DNA of 64,000 nucleotides from Desmodesmus armatus (taxonomy: Eukaryota > Chlorophyta > Chlorophyceae > Sphaeropleales > Scenedesmaceae). The position numbers were made by a program, and so were the translations under genes. Positions 47,201 through 58,322 of the stretch are shown here, one piece after another; the stretch's first letter is position 1; each line of letters begins with the position of its first letter. Below the pieces are notes generated by a model. It saw nothing but the letters and a program-made list of their open reading frames with translations, did no database searches and was not told the DNA's origin. The DNA is taken from contig VIIQ02000093.1 in the NCBI GenBank assembly GCA_007449985.2, positions 186,001 to 250,000 of the forward strand. The letters are read 5' to 3'.

Positions 47201-47952
47201 TTTCTATCCGTGAGCTATGGAACCGCACTGATGAATGAACGCGCGGTGGGCCTGTTTGCTGTCTTACGTGTATGTCTGCTGCTGCGTCTGGTTGCAGTTG
47301 TGAAGCTGACACAGAGCCTGGCCACGGAGTGGGCTGACAGGGGTGTGCAGGTCAACTGCGTGTCACCGGGCATTGTCAACACAGCACTCATTCAGGTGGG
47401 CCCAGGGCGTATGTAGAATCACCACCACAACCCTCTTTTCCTAGAAAACAGATTCGATCCATGTGTCACACCAGTGGAGGAGTCCTTTTCGTTTAGTTAC
47501 AGCAACATCCGTCACCATGCTGTATAGCCAATGGTGCATGGCCTTCCATCATGCATAAAGCGTCTGGCATAGGGTTCAGCTGCAATACACACGTAGATTG
47601 CGTGCTTGCTGCTACATGCCAGCCTACTGCTGCTGCAACTGGTAGTAGCTGGCACTGCCAACCTTGGCAAGGCTTCAAGCCATCAATCAGCCGCAATGCT
47701 GCACTGCTGCACCGTATAGCCTGGCTGTACTGTATCTTGATTGCGCCATAAGTCTGTCGGCATCATATGTCTTGACTGCAGGAGTCTCCTGCGCTGAAGC
47801 CTCTGGTGGGTGAGTGGCTGCAGCAGATTCCTGCTGGGCGGCTGGCTGAGGTCTCAGACCTGCAGGCCGCCATTGTGTTCCTGGCCAGCGAGGCAAGCAG
47901 CTACATGACGGGGCACAACCTGGTGCTGGAGGGGGGGCAGAGCCTGTGGTGA
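41314..47952 (+). CDS. CCoAOMT-like O-methyltransferase fused to a short-chain dehydrogenase/reductase
   Basis: Fifteen exons: 41314-41575, 41816-41919, 42123-42207, 42512-42594, 42849-42988, 43344-43464, 43935-44074, 44691-44794, 45077-45142, 45713-45824, 46179-46237, 46494-46588, 46875-46995, 47298-47395 and 47782-47952. All phases match; 586 codons. Residues about 90-312 are a class I, metal-dependent methyltransferase: [20 protein letters not shown] (SAM loop), [16 protein letters not shown] (Asp232) and [11 protein letters not shown] (Asp260/Asn261), the usual metal ligands. After VGLVRRR a short linker ([15 protein letters not shown]) leads into an [18 protein letters not shown] (cofactor loop, about residues 341-355), [27 protein letters not shown] (Tyr491, Lys495), [11 protein letters not shown] and the end GGQSLW. 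TGxxxGIG with Asp after the second strand favours NAD(H). The column normally holding the catalytic Ser seems to be Ala478, with Ser476 and Ser479 next to it. No transit peptide is obvious. Methyl acceptor and oxidation substrate are unknown; one enzyme may methylate and the other oxidise or reduce the same phenolic or sugar-like compound, which is inference. Confidence 0.9.
42944..43250 (+). repeat. Echo of exon 5 tail of the methyltransferase-SDR gene
   Basis: Exon 5 end (42944-42992) and 43202-43250 share 'cagcagg', 'acacaatgc', 'tggccaagca' and 'gggcagag/gggagag' in order. The copy lies in intron 5 and has lost the GT donor. Confidence 0.75.
43553..43605. repeat. Near-perfect 26-bp inverted repeat, 1-base loop
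   Basis: Arms 43553-43578 and 43580-43605 pair with one mismatch (TATGCAGCATGGGTGTG with its reverse complement). In intron 6 of the methyltransferase-SDR gene. Confidence 0.9.
44181..44232. repeat. (GT)n microsatellite
   Basis: About 25 GT units in intron 7 of the methyltransferase-SDR gene, flanked by poly(G) runs. Confidence 0.95.
45440..45720 (+). repeat. Three copies of an acceptor region in intron 9 of the methyltransferase-SDR gene
   Basis: 'ctgctgacctg' followed by CTG-rich sequence and a CAG or TCAG recurs at about 45448-45484, 45549-45585 and 45665-45712. The last is the functional acceptor of exon 10. The second and third also share 'aacaagttgtt' nearby. Confidence 0.7.
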
Positions 47953-48617
47953 AGCAGTGATGGTACAATCATACAGTGTGTGATATGGTGTTAGCTTTTT
48001 TGCTACTGTAGCTGCGGCATAGATGTAGGTGGTTGCATGGCGGTATGTAGCGTGGTACTGGAGGGTAGAATTGGTGGTGAATCGCCACAGTGCCAGTGCC
48101 AGCTACGCCTGCTAGTGGAATGCGTTGCTGCACACACTGCGCTGCTGCCAGTTGAGGGGGGCCAATCCATTGCCCATGGCCATATGGCATGTGATGTGCT
48201 ATGCTGATGTTGAGTTGTACTGAGGTTGTGAGGTTGTGTGTGCAATACAACAGCTTGGGAGGATTTGTTGGTCACCTGTGAGCAATGCTGTGTATGGGGG
48301 TTCGTGTTGGTGACCACTGATCAGTGACATTGCCTGCAAGAAGGGAGCTAGGTGCTGGCTGCTGCCAGCTGGCTTTGAGGCATGTAGGACAGATATGCAT
48401 GTCGACGACACTTGGCATGGTTTGGACTGCTTGCTCCCGCCTTGAGCTGCAGCTGTGTGCTCCCTTGATCTCCGCCCCTGGGGACTTGCCTCCCCTGAAA
48501 CATCAGGGTGTGTGCTCAAGCATAATGTGGACTCTCATCAGCTTCCGTGTCCAGCGTTGCACTGTTGCTGCCGGGCGACAACATGATTCCCCGGGATTTT
48601 CCAGTGGTCTTTTCAGT

Positions 48618-48622
48618 TGTAA
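48618..48622 (+). terminator. Candidate poly(A) signal TGTAA for the methyltransferase-SDR gene
   Basis: TGTAA 666 bases after the stop codon at 47952, within the usual chlorophyte range. Confidence 0.4.
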
Positions 48623-49066
48623 ATGAGCAAGTCCAATGATCTCTGCGCCGCTTGTGTGCGGTTGGGAATTTGATGAAGAGGGTGTTGTGGTGTGGACAGT
48701 TGCATTCAGACTGCCAGAGGTTGCTCCTACCATGTTGCAATGCATGTGGGCTCTCCAATCAGGGGACCTGCAGCTCAGCTGTCACCCAGGCAGGCCACAG
48801 CTACAGAGTGGAAAAGAGTTCTGCACATGGTATGCAGGAGCTGCTGCCACCAAGTTGGTGTCACTGATCAGTGTCCAAGATTGCCAGGAAAGTGGCTCTT
48901 GTCCGTGCAATTCAAGCACAGCATAACATCTGCTTGTGGTAGGTAACCTACAAGGCTTGTAACCTTGCCACTTGGGCCAAAACCATGCGTCCACTATGAG
49001 AACTGACCCGTGGCAGTAAGTTGTCCACCCGTGCATGTAACAGCTTCAATCATTGAACTGAATGCA

Positions 49067-49125
49067 GTGCCCCAACAGCAGCACTAGCGCTGAGTGACTC
49101 AGCGCTAGTGCTGCTGTTGGGCACC
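49067..49125. repeat. Perfect 28-bp inverted repeat with 3-base loop
   Basis: Arms 49067-49094 and 49098-49125 pair without mismatch (core CAGCAGCACTAGCGCTGAG) around TGA. Intergenic. Confidence 0.92.
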
Positions 49126-50171
49126 TGCAGGGGCAGGAAGCGCTCCTTACTACCCTTGGGCACCTTAACTACGCTCAAGGTTTGAACATAGGAAATCTTT
49201 GAACATTTACTGTTTCAGGCACGGCTGATGATGGCTGGCATTGCTGTCCACCCGGTACATGTACTGCTGCTGTATCGCAGCGCGAATCTTGGCTGGCTAG
49301 ATATATTGCAGGGGAAAATGAGCTTGAAATATAGCTGCAGGGTGGAAGGTGAGCTGAGTGCCATCAACCCTGATGAACGGCACCAACGGTGAGCTTGGAC
49401 GCAGCGAGGCAGGAGGAAAGGAACCTATACGATTTTGCACATTCGTAGACCGCTGCACATTATGATCACTTCCCTTCCCTTTCCTTGCCCAGCCACGTAA
49501 CCTCCAACCTGTATTCTCCGAGGCCGAAGGCATCACCCATCCTTTCCTTCCACTTGTCACGCATCATCGCAGCACAACATCAAACTTGCATACTACCTGC
49601 GTGTCAGCCGTGTAACGCGCGCAGCAAGGGAGCAATAACCTCAACAACCCCAGCACTGAACCGGACTCCTGACACCACAGGTGATCGCGGAAACTACTTC
49701 AACACAGCAGCAGTATGTGCCTATACCAGTACTGGCCATCTGCATACAGCTGCTGCACTCAGAGCCCAAAACAGCCCGCTGGTCAGCTGTCTGTCCCAAC
49801 CCAGCTTTGCCACCGGGGTCCTGCTAGAGCAGATCAGAAGCTGCTTGATGCTTCCATGCACTGATATACATCTGAATCGTGCTAAGGCACGGTGCTGTAG
49901 CTTCGGTCGAAGATGCTGCAGTGCCTGTCGAGCCAAGTGGCACACTCAGCAGAGTGACAGCTCAGCATTTCATCACTCCCCAAATAGCTGCTCCTGATGT
50001 CACATAAGTTCCACTCCACGCAGCAGGTACTGTTCTTTGCTTAAACCTTACCTGCCATGCCTTTGCTGCCCCCGGCCCCCCTGCAGGCTCGCCCCTCCAA
50101 CACCTGCAGTGTGTCTCCACAAACCCCAGCACACCAAACCCTATACCCTTCAGGCACTCCACACCGCCAGC

Positions 50172-50746
50172 ATGAACCGCCTCCCAATGCCACTGGCATA
50201 TGCCTGCGCACGCTTCGCCAACGGCTGCCTACTGCAGCTGCAAACAACAGTGGATCGTGTTGCAGCGCGCCCTGTGGAACACCTGCGCAAGCCTGTGCGG
50301 CGCCACCCTGCCTCCTCCCACATCAGCATGCGCTCAGCAGATGTACAGCACACCTCTCGCTGCCTGGTGGCAGAGCCCCTGATTAGGGTGAGAGGGCTTT
50401 GGCATGTGTGACTGTCACGTCATTTTGAAGTTGCAGTGTCATGGGGTTTAGGGTGATGACTAGTTTGGGGCATGTGCTGGATGCCTGTTGGCAGGTGCTT
50501 AGGCACCTGCTACTGTGTGTACACATGTTGAACGTTTATGCTTTGATATCTTATGCGTCATAGCTTTGTAGGTCAAGCTGTGAATGCAACACGCAACAGA
50601 GTCACATGGTGCTAGTCTGCCTTCGTATTCAATGCAGCCAGGTTCAACCACGGCTTTATCTCACCCTCTGTCACCCTATCACTGCTGCTGTGCAGGCCAC
50701 CTGTGTCTCACACCCAATAGAGGTGGACTGGCTGAGCGAGGCATGA
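50172..50746 (+). CDS. Possible small two-exon gene, product unknown
   Basis: Exon 50172-50387 (ATG, ends ATTAGG before GTGAG) joins in phase 0 to 50696-50746 (after TGTGCAG) giving 88 codons: MNRLPMPLAYACARFANG, then a basic stretch (RPVEHLRKPVRRHP), then SSHISMRSADVQHTSRCLVA and the exon 2 part CVSHPIEVDWLSEA. Composition is not simple-sequence, and the N-terminus, basic and without acidic residues, could target mitochondria. There is no family match I know. The model rests on splice sites and frame only. Confidence 0.3.
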
Positions 50747-52685
50747 AGAGCCCTGGCTGGCTGGCTGCCAGCTGGAACCTGCCTCCCCCCCCCCCAAAAG
50801 GGAGCCCGGGCCCTACTGAGTCAGCTGCGCACAGGAAGCTTGTGTGATGCGCAAAGGAAGCATGTGTGATGTGCAGCCTCCCACAGCTGCATACACTACA
50901 ACGGTTTCCAGGCCTGGCGCTTTGGCAGCAGCTTGGGGCTCTCCTGTGGCAGAGCTTCTCTTGGTTTTCAACTTGCATGGGATGCATCATATGATGGGCT
51001 GAGCCAGGCGTGAGAAGCAGCAGCAGCAGCCATGTTGACCCCTGCTGCTGCCATGTGCTGCTGCTGCATCATAGCTGGGAGGATGTTGCAAAGAGTTATT
51101 GGCACATGGGTCGGCACGTGAGAATGCTGCATTGGGTGAAGTTGTGCTTGGGGCAAGTGCCCTTCAGGCGGTATCAGCATACATGCTCTTGTGCCGACCT
51201 GGTGAGGAGAAACAATGCTTTTGCAGTTTTGTGTAAGGGCTGATTGGCGGTGCATTGCTGACCGAGAAGGGGCCTGGGAAGGAGTCTGCAGGTGTGTGGG
51301 AGCCAGAAGCAAACCCGTCTGTGTTGATCGTGCTGCGCTGTTCGGTGTTTTTGCTGCTGCTGAGTCTGCCTTGGTGCGAGTGCTGCTGTGTTGTCCAAAT
51401 GTTGGGGTGGAGGGGTGGGTCAGGGTTGATTGGAGTTGAGGTTCAGGGTTCAAACCCCCCTTGAGCCAGGAGTTGTGTGTGACTGATTGACTGGGTGGTG
51501 CCTGTTTGCCAAGGTGTTGGCGTTTTTGTGTTCCCAGGTGCCAGCATCTGTGTGCTGTGCTGTGCTGTGCGTTCAGTGTGTCTTGGTTGGTGTCTGCTTT
51601 GTGTTACTGTGGTTTGTCTTGTGATGTGTTGGCTGGGATGCCTCATGCACCATTTGAACGGAACATGCATACATGGTGCTGTGTGGATGCATGTACAAGG
51701 CAGATGCTTTGTTGCACTGCAAGGCATGTCATGTATGTGCATGGGTGCTACTTACTCCCTAGGCCCTGGCTGAGGGGTGTGGACTTGATTTTCTTTTAGA
51801 GTAGCGATTTGTGCACCACTGACATGACAGCTGTTGCACTGATAGGGTGTGTACAAGCCTTTCTGTTGTACCATAAGCAAATTCACCTCCTCACATATGT
51901 CAAAGTTTCGATCAAGGCATCAGCATTGAAGCATGAACTGTGTAACAAGCACCAGTGCCGGTCAATGTGCAGGGGAATTGTTCAACAAAACATGCGCATG
52001 CCAGTGCTCCATACGAGCATGGTGTTGGGGCGCATTACAACAGGCCAGTCCCTGTAGCCTGTTTCATACTAAACATCCCTGGAAGGCCCTGAAATCTGGT
52101 TGATGGTCATGCACGGGCCTCAAACACATGGTAGGGTAGGCCTGCACACACATGTCACACTTGATGCAACACACTTGCGGCAATGCAGCCCATCAGCGAG
52201 CGCATATACCAGCCGTTGACTGAAAGATTGAGCAAGTCCTCAAGATGTATGATATCATGGAGGTTCCATGCTGATATGCACACACAACAAAGCGCATGTC
52301 GACATACGATAAGGGCCATATCACAAGCTCGGTGGGTATGGCCCATGCATAACCTAGTGCATTGGAGGCGCGCAAGGCCCTGAAGTAGACACTGTGATTC
52401 ATAGGAGTGGGGTGTATGTTGAACCCAGAACTACTATGTCCTAAAAAAACAGCTAGCCAGCAGCTAGCGAGCAGCTTGCTAGAGAGCAGTACTGTACAGG
52501 TTGCCGGCACGGGGTGCCCCATGACTGTTTGGGACAAAGTCATTGCCTCTACGATCAACACCCATGCAACGCTTCTGCAACACAAGGTAGCGAGCAATGC
52601 CATGCAGACACGAAACCACGACACAGTGTGCAGAGCGCACACCATGTTGCTGGAACACCTTGTGTATGCCGTCACACAATACCCT
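50747..52685. other. Intergenic, about 1.9 kb, no gene seen
   Basis: No supportable exon. The right end should be the 3' UTR of the leftward RGG-protein gene; a TTACA (TGTAA on the - strand) at 52035-52039 is a possible poly(A) signal. Confidence 0.45.
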
Positions 52686-53862
52686 TCAATTAATGGGCCT
52701 GGCCCCTCCAACACTGCCTCCACCCCTGCCACGTCCGCTCCCTCCCCGTGCACCACCCCCACGCCGCCGCCCACCCCTATCCCCGCCACCCTCGCTTGGT
52801 TGCTGCTCTGCCGCATGGCTAGGTGCCCCAGGCAGGTCATCCACCCACTCATCCTCATCACTATCACCTGAGCTCCCACTGCCACTGTCACTGCTGGTCC
52901 CGCTGTCACTCCCAGTCCCCGTGCTGACAAGGCGACCCTGCCCATCCTCATCCGCCTGACCGTCCCCATCACCACTGCCAGTTCCATCACCACCTTCCTT
53001 CGGCTCCACAGCAGCAGCAGCGGCACTACTAGCTACACCAAGAGCAGACACACGAGCAGCTACACTGCGCGGCACAGCAGCAGCAGCAGCAGCAGTAGCA
53101 CCTCCTGCAATCCCAAGAGAGGAGCCTCCATGCTTGGTTTCAAGGGCAACCTCCTCAGCAGCTGCTGCCAACAGGGCCGACACCTCATCATCTCCTGGGC
53201 CAGGGTTTTGCGGTGGGTCCAGGCCAGGGTTTTGAGGCATCAGAGAGGCAGCAACTGCGGGCAAGGAGACTGGATAGCCCCCTGCTGTTGAGTTGGCAGT
53301 GTGGCTGGAAACGACCGCCGCAGCAGCATGGATGCCTGCGTCTCCGGCACTGTCCTGTGCTGCTGGTGCTGCTGCTGGTGCTGGTGCTAGTGCTGCATCA
53401 TCACCTGAAGCCCCAGCAGCAGCTGCACCGCGGATGGATGCACTGAGGTCTGTGAGGTCTGGGGTTCGAACTTCTGGCACTGCATGCTTAGCTGCCAGGG
53501 CTGCTTCCTCTCCAGCAGCTGCCAGCAGATCCTGAACATCACCCCCACTGCTCCTGTTGCTGCTGCTGCCACTGCTATCGTCAAGGTCAATCAAGTTGGT
53601 GATATGGTCTGCGTGTGCTGCAAACGTGGCTGCAGCAGCAGCATCAGGTGCACTCGAATGCAGCACACGTTCAGCAGCAGCAGCTGCTGCTGCTGCTGCT
53701 GCTGCTGCTTGGGACGCTTCCTCACTGCTGCTTGCACCTTGCACCCCTCCTGCTGCTGCTGCTGCTGCTGCTGGGGGTGCTGGCTGCTGTGTAGGGGTGT
53801 CCTCTTCCCGCACCTCTTGCTCAGCAGCAGCAAACACCTCCTGCAGCAACCGATCAAGGTCT

Positions 53863-53904
<42 letters not shown>

Positions 53905-54226
53905 CCCGGCCCCTCCTGCTGCTGCTGTTCCTGCGCCTGCAGCAGCCGTTCGAGGTCCCCCTGCTGTTGCAACTCCTGCTGCTCCTGGCCCTGCTGCTGC
54001 TGCTGCTGCTGCTGCTGACTACCGTCTGGCCGTTCCACAGCTTCCCCATGCTCTTCATCAGGACTCAGCAGGCAAGCCGTGACCCAGTCCGGCACCCCAC
54101 CCGCTGCTGCTGCTGCTGCCCCAGCACCCCCTGCTGCAAGCAAACTGAGGCTCAGGTCCAACGCATCACCCTCACTGCTGGTGGGGCTGCTAAAGCCACC
54201 CAACAGGGCCTTGCTGCCCTGACCTC

Positions 54227-54263
<37 letters not shown>

Positions 54264-54503
54264 GCTTTGTGCTGGGCCAGGCTGGTGTGCTGCTGCTGGA
54301 GAACTCGTTGCAGTAGCAGATGTTACTGGCAAGTCCCCTCCCCTCTGCTGCTGCTGCTGCGTGTGGTGCTGTGTCTGTGGTTGTTGTATGGCTGTGGTTG
54401 CCGTCTGTGCAGGCGTGCCACCAGGGTGAGGGTCAGGGTCAGGGTTCTGCTGTTGCCAGGGGGTGAGCACCCCATGCTGCTGCTCCTGCTGCTGCTGTGG
54501 CAT

Positions 54504-54539
<36 letters not shown>

Positions 54540-55303
54540 TGTTGTTGCAGCTGCCGGGTGCTTCAGCCAGTCGCTGAGGGCCTCAGCAGCAGCAGCAGCA
54601 GCAGCGGCCTGGGAACCGCCCCTGCCTGTGCTGGGGCCTCCATTGCTGTGGTCTGCTGCTGGGGCCCTGGGCCTGACCACTGCCCTGATCACACCCCTCT
54701 CCTTGAGCTCCGTGTCATCACACACACGCACCAGGCCACAGAAACCTGAAAGACAATGAAGGCAGGCGAGCGTGCGGTGTGTGTGTGGGTGTGGGTGGGT
54801 GGAGAGTTGAGAGAAGGGGAAGGAGGGTGGGGATTGGGGGTTTGGGGGGGGGGGGGGGAAGCAAGGAAGGGGCAGCACAATACAGGGCATTGTTACAAGG
54901 CTTGGACTTACAGAAGCTGGTGGTGGTGGTGGTGTACAAGAGCACACACACAAGGCCATCGCCCCTGGATAAAGGACAGTATAAAACAGCAGGCCACAAT
55001 GCAGTGGGGCACCAGCACACTGCCCTATGAGTGGACTGCATAACAGCTTGTAATAATGACCTTGGCTGTTGGTAGTGTGGCGTTGCAACACGTTAAAGAA
55101 GGGGAGCACAACACAGACAGGGCACCGGCACACGACTCTAGGCGGGAGAGCATGACCTCGACAGCTGCTAGTGATTTGAGCCGGAATGCCAGCCCCTGCT
55201 TACCATCCCAAGGAGGCTCGTATGCGGCCTGCTCCGCCGTCCGTGTGTTTTGTTCAGCAGCTGCCATCACTGCCTCCGCCTTCCTGTCTATGTCCCACCA
55301 CAT
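52686..55303 (-). CDS. Unidentified Gln/Ala-rich protein with an acidic segment and RGG tail
   Basis: Exon 1 is 55303-55204 (MWWDIDRKAEAVMAAAEQNT, ending PPWDG) and exon 2 is 54745-52686 (GFCGLVRVCDDTELKERGV onward); the phase matches and the total is 719 codons. Only the first 60 or so residues look globular (KAEAVMAAAEQ helix, EPPWDGFCGLVRVC, ELKERGVIRAVVRPR). The rest is Gln runs, Ala runs and Pro/Gly tracts, with four or five spaced acidic-hydrophobic pieces such as EEVALETKHG, EEAALAAKHAVPE and HITNLIDLDD. Near the end comes an acidic Ser stretch (GSGSSGDSDEDEWVDDLPG) and then an Arg/Gly-rich tail (GDRGGRRRGGGARGGSGRGR). RGG tails usually bind RNA or drive condensation, so an RNA-granule or nuclear role is likely but inferred. 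Divergent from the GT61 gene, 384 bases apart. Confidence 0.7.
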
Positions 55304-55687
55304 AGGTGCGGGCTCAGTGAGCAGTACTGCTCACTACTGATGTGGGGTGGACTGGAAGCAGACTCAGTGACTGAGGGCGGGTTCAGAGTGTTGGATGTAA
55401 CACACGTCTTACTCCAATGCATGCATGTTGTTTTGCCGATTTCTCATCGGTTCTGTGGATTGGTTGCTAACTGCTGATCTAGATCACAGAATCTATCCCA
55501 GGTAGTGGCTCCTTGTGTCGGAAAGCTCCGCTGTCGTAGTCAATGTCCTTATGTACTTTTATGTCGCCACCAAACGCACACGAGTGACGTTCTCTTGTGA
55601 TAAACTGCTGCTTACAGTACACTCAGCCAAGCTGCCCGTGGCTTTGACAAAAACAAGCACTAAGAGGACTCAGCTGTCTGCTGCCAT
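55304..55687. promoter_or_regulatory. Bidirectional upstream region with a 20-bp perfect palindrome
   Basis: 384 bases between the divergent starts of the RGG-protein gene and the GT61 gene. A perfect palindrome AGTGAGCAGTACTGCTCACT lies at 55316-55335, 13 bases from the RGG-protein start codon. A related imperfect one lies at 44982-45000. Confidence 0.6.
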
Positions 55688-58262
55688 ATGCAGCGATGCC
55701 AGCACAAACTGCTGCTAGCATTGCTCATATGCAGCCGCTCCTGCATGAACTCTGCAACAGCTGCGGCAGCCACTTCACAGTCAGCACAAGCAGCATCAGC
55801 AACACCAGCAGCAGCTCCTGCAGCAGCAGCAGCAGAAGCACCAGCAGAAGCAGGACCTCCGCTATTTTGCAAGCTCGCAGATGCAGTCGCAGATGCAGCA
55901 AATACAGCAGACAGCACAACAGCATGTGCTGGCCCCATCAGCATGGTGTGGGGAGGCAACACGCTCAAAGTATACCACAACCTGTACTTCCACAACAAGT
56001 GAGCTTGATCAGTGTACTTGATAGTTATGGGAATGTATCCTGGCTCCCCCAGCATGGGCTTGATTGCATACATGCAATCACAAGGCAGTTTCCTGCGCAG
56101 TGTGTCGAAAGGGCCCCTTGTCAACCCCGTGCATAACACCAGGGGGTGGCATTGCTGGTGGGGGTGTGAGGTGTGGGGGGAGGAGCTGCCTATGTCCTGT
56201 GTATGCATGTTCGGCACTTCTGGAGGGTACACCAGGCTGCAAGCTAACCAACAGTAGTTGTTGAGGCAGGTGCTGACAAGGGTGCATGCTGCCACCCCTG
56301 CTGCACTGCCGCTGCTCCTCCGTCTGTTCCTGCCATTGTGCTTGTTCTGCAGGAAATGGTTTGCAGTGCTGGACGCCAGCAGCAACAGCAGCAGCATAGA
56401 CGCAGGCATCTCCCTCAACGCACAGCTCATCAAGTTGCCAACCACAGACAGCAACAGCTTCCAACACAACCTGAAGGTAAGTTGACCTGTCACGCAGGCG
56501 CCAGGTGGGCTGACGGGGTGGTGGGCAGGCGGGTGGGCGAGTGAATGGGTGGGCTGGGAGGCAAGCGGGCAAGTGAGCGTGTGGACAGGCAGGGCAGGCC
56601 AGGCAACAGACAGGCAGGCGAGCAGGCAGGCACGCAGGTACGTAAGCGGGTGAGCGGCAGCATGCATGGCTTGTGTGTGTCTGGCAAACACTTCTGCTTC
56701 CCGTCTGAAGTGCATGATCCTGCTTTAGCTGGTCCATGTTGCGCCAGCAGGAACAGCAGCAGCAGCGGCGGCACCACCACAGCAGCCGTAGCAGTCCCCA
56801 TAGACCTCCTTACTCCTCAACTTGCGCCCGGCTTGGCCCTGCTGACCCAGCTGCTGACCCACTGCATGTTGGTTGTGTGGCTCCTGTGATTTACTAGGTG
56901 CTACACTTTGCCACCCTGCTGCTGCTTTTTCCTTCCTGTGCAGGTGTGTCAGGTCACTGGATGGCCCTAGCAAGTCACTATTCCATCGTTCTCCAACCCT
57001 GCTGCTTCCCCTTCCCCCACGTGAAACCTTGGTTGAAATTGCAACGCCACAGCTTTTTCTCTTTTTAATGCAGGTATGTACGGTCCCATGTGTGACCCTG
57101 CTGGTTGACTTCCCCTTTCCCTTGCTCCAAGCATTTTGATGCAACTGCAACCTTGCTGCTGCCTCTCTTGCCCATGCAGGTGTGTACGGTCCCAGGTGTG
57201 ACCCTACTCGTTGACTTCGCCTTCCCAGCCTTCCCAGACAACCTGGGCCACTGGGCAGAGCTGCTGCTGCCTCTCTACAGTGCACTCAGCAGCGGCCAAC
57301 TGCCACAGCTGCTGCAGGGCCAGCAGCGGCAGTACATAGACCGGCTGCTGCTGCTGAACGTCAGGCAGCAGCTGCTGTACAGCTGGCCCAAAGAGGTTTT
57401 GGGACTGGCACTGACCCCTGCCTTGCCGCCGTGGCCAGTGCCTAAGGACAGCAGTGAAAGCAGCAGCAGCAGTGGCGGCAGCAGCAGCAGCAGCAGCAAG
57501 TCCTCATGGGATGAGATGCTACCTTGGGAGCGGCCCCTGCCCCCCATCATCAATCCTGTTGACTATGAGGCCTGGTCAGCGAGCGGGTGGATGCTGTTTG
57601 AGAATGTGGTGGTGCTGCAGGATAGGTGCGCGTGGCTGACGGGGTTGCGGGTGGGGGGTTGGGGGTGGGGGGCCCGATGGGGGGGGGGGGATGAGGTGGG
57701 GGGGGGGAGGAGGAGGAGCGTGCCAGAGTATATGCTCAAGAGCATGCTTGCAGTGTGGTCGTCGAACTTGTTGGGGGTGGTGTTTGGGATTGTGGTAGCG
57801 CTGCAGGAGAGGTGTGCTTGGTCCTGACGCTAGCCTGCCAGCCAATCTTCACGGCGATGTTGGCAGCGTCGACCACTGCTTCAGGCAGCGGGCTGCTAGG
57901 ATGCAGCAAGTGGGTCCTGATGGCAGCACCCTGGCATCTGCTGCAGTTACGCGTGCCTCTCTACACACTGGACACTGGACAACAAAAACGCCTGTTGTGT
58001 CCAATGTCTGTCCCCAGGTACCCTATTGTATCTATGCCGGATGCGACACGCCCACCACGACCAACACGAGAAGCAGCAGCAACAGCAGCACCAGCAGCAC
58101 CTGCAGCAGCAGCAGCAGCAGCAGCAGGGACAGCTGATACGGGTGACCTGTGGGGCAACAGCTGGGTGGTGGGGTTCTCCACACCACACCTCGCAGCAAA
58201 GTTCAGGAGGGAGGCACTCGCCAGACACTTCTGGGATAGGCCACTACACAAGAATGCTGGAC

Positions 58263-58322
<60 letters not shown>

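Larger units (their letters stand above)
47953..50171. other. Intergenic, about 2.2 kb
   Basis: 3' UTR of the methyltransferase-SDR gene at the left, then no convincing exon. Contains a perfect 28-bp inverted repeat at 49067-49125. Confidence 0.45.

Noticed and set aside
49485..49997. Rightward 170-codon frame
   Set aside because: Starts at a non-ATG codon region, no domain, no splice partner and no composition bias typical of the genes here.
51440..51470. GGGTTCAAACCCC, another tRNA T-arm look-alike
   Set aside because: Upstream 60 bases do not form the remaining tRNA arms.
53484..54749. Long rightward open frame of 421 codons rich in Leu and Cys
   Set aside because: It is the antisense of the CAG-coded Gln/Ala tracts of the RGG-protein gene; CTG repeats stay open in all frames.
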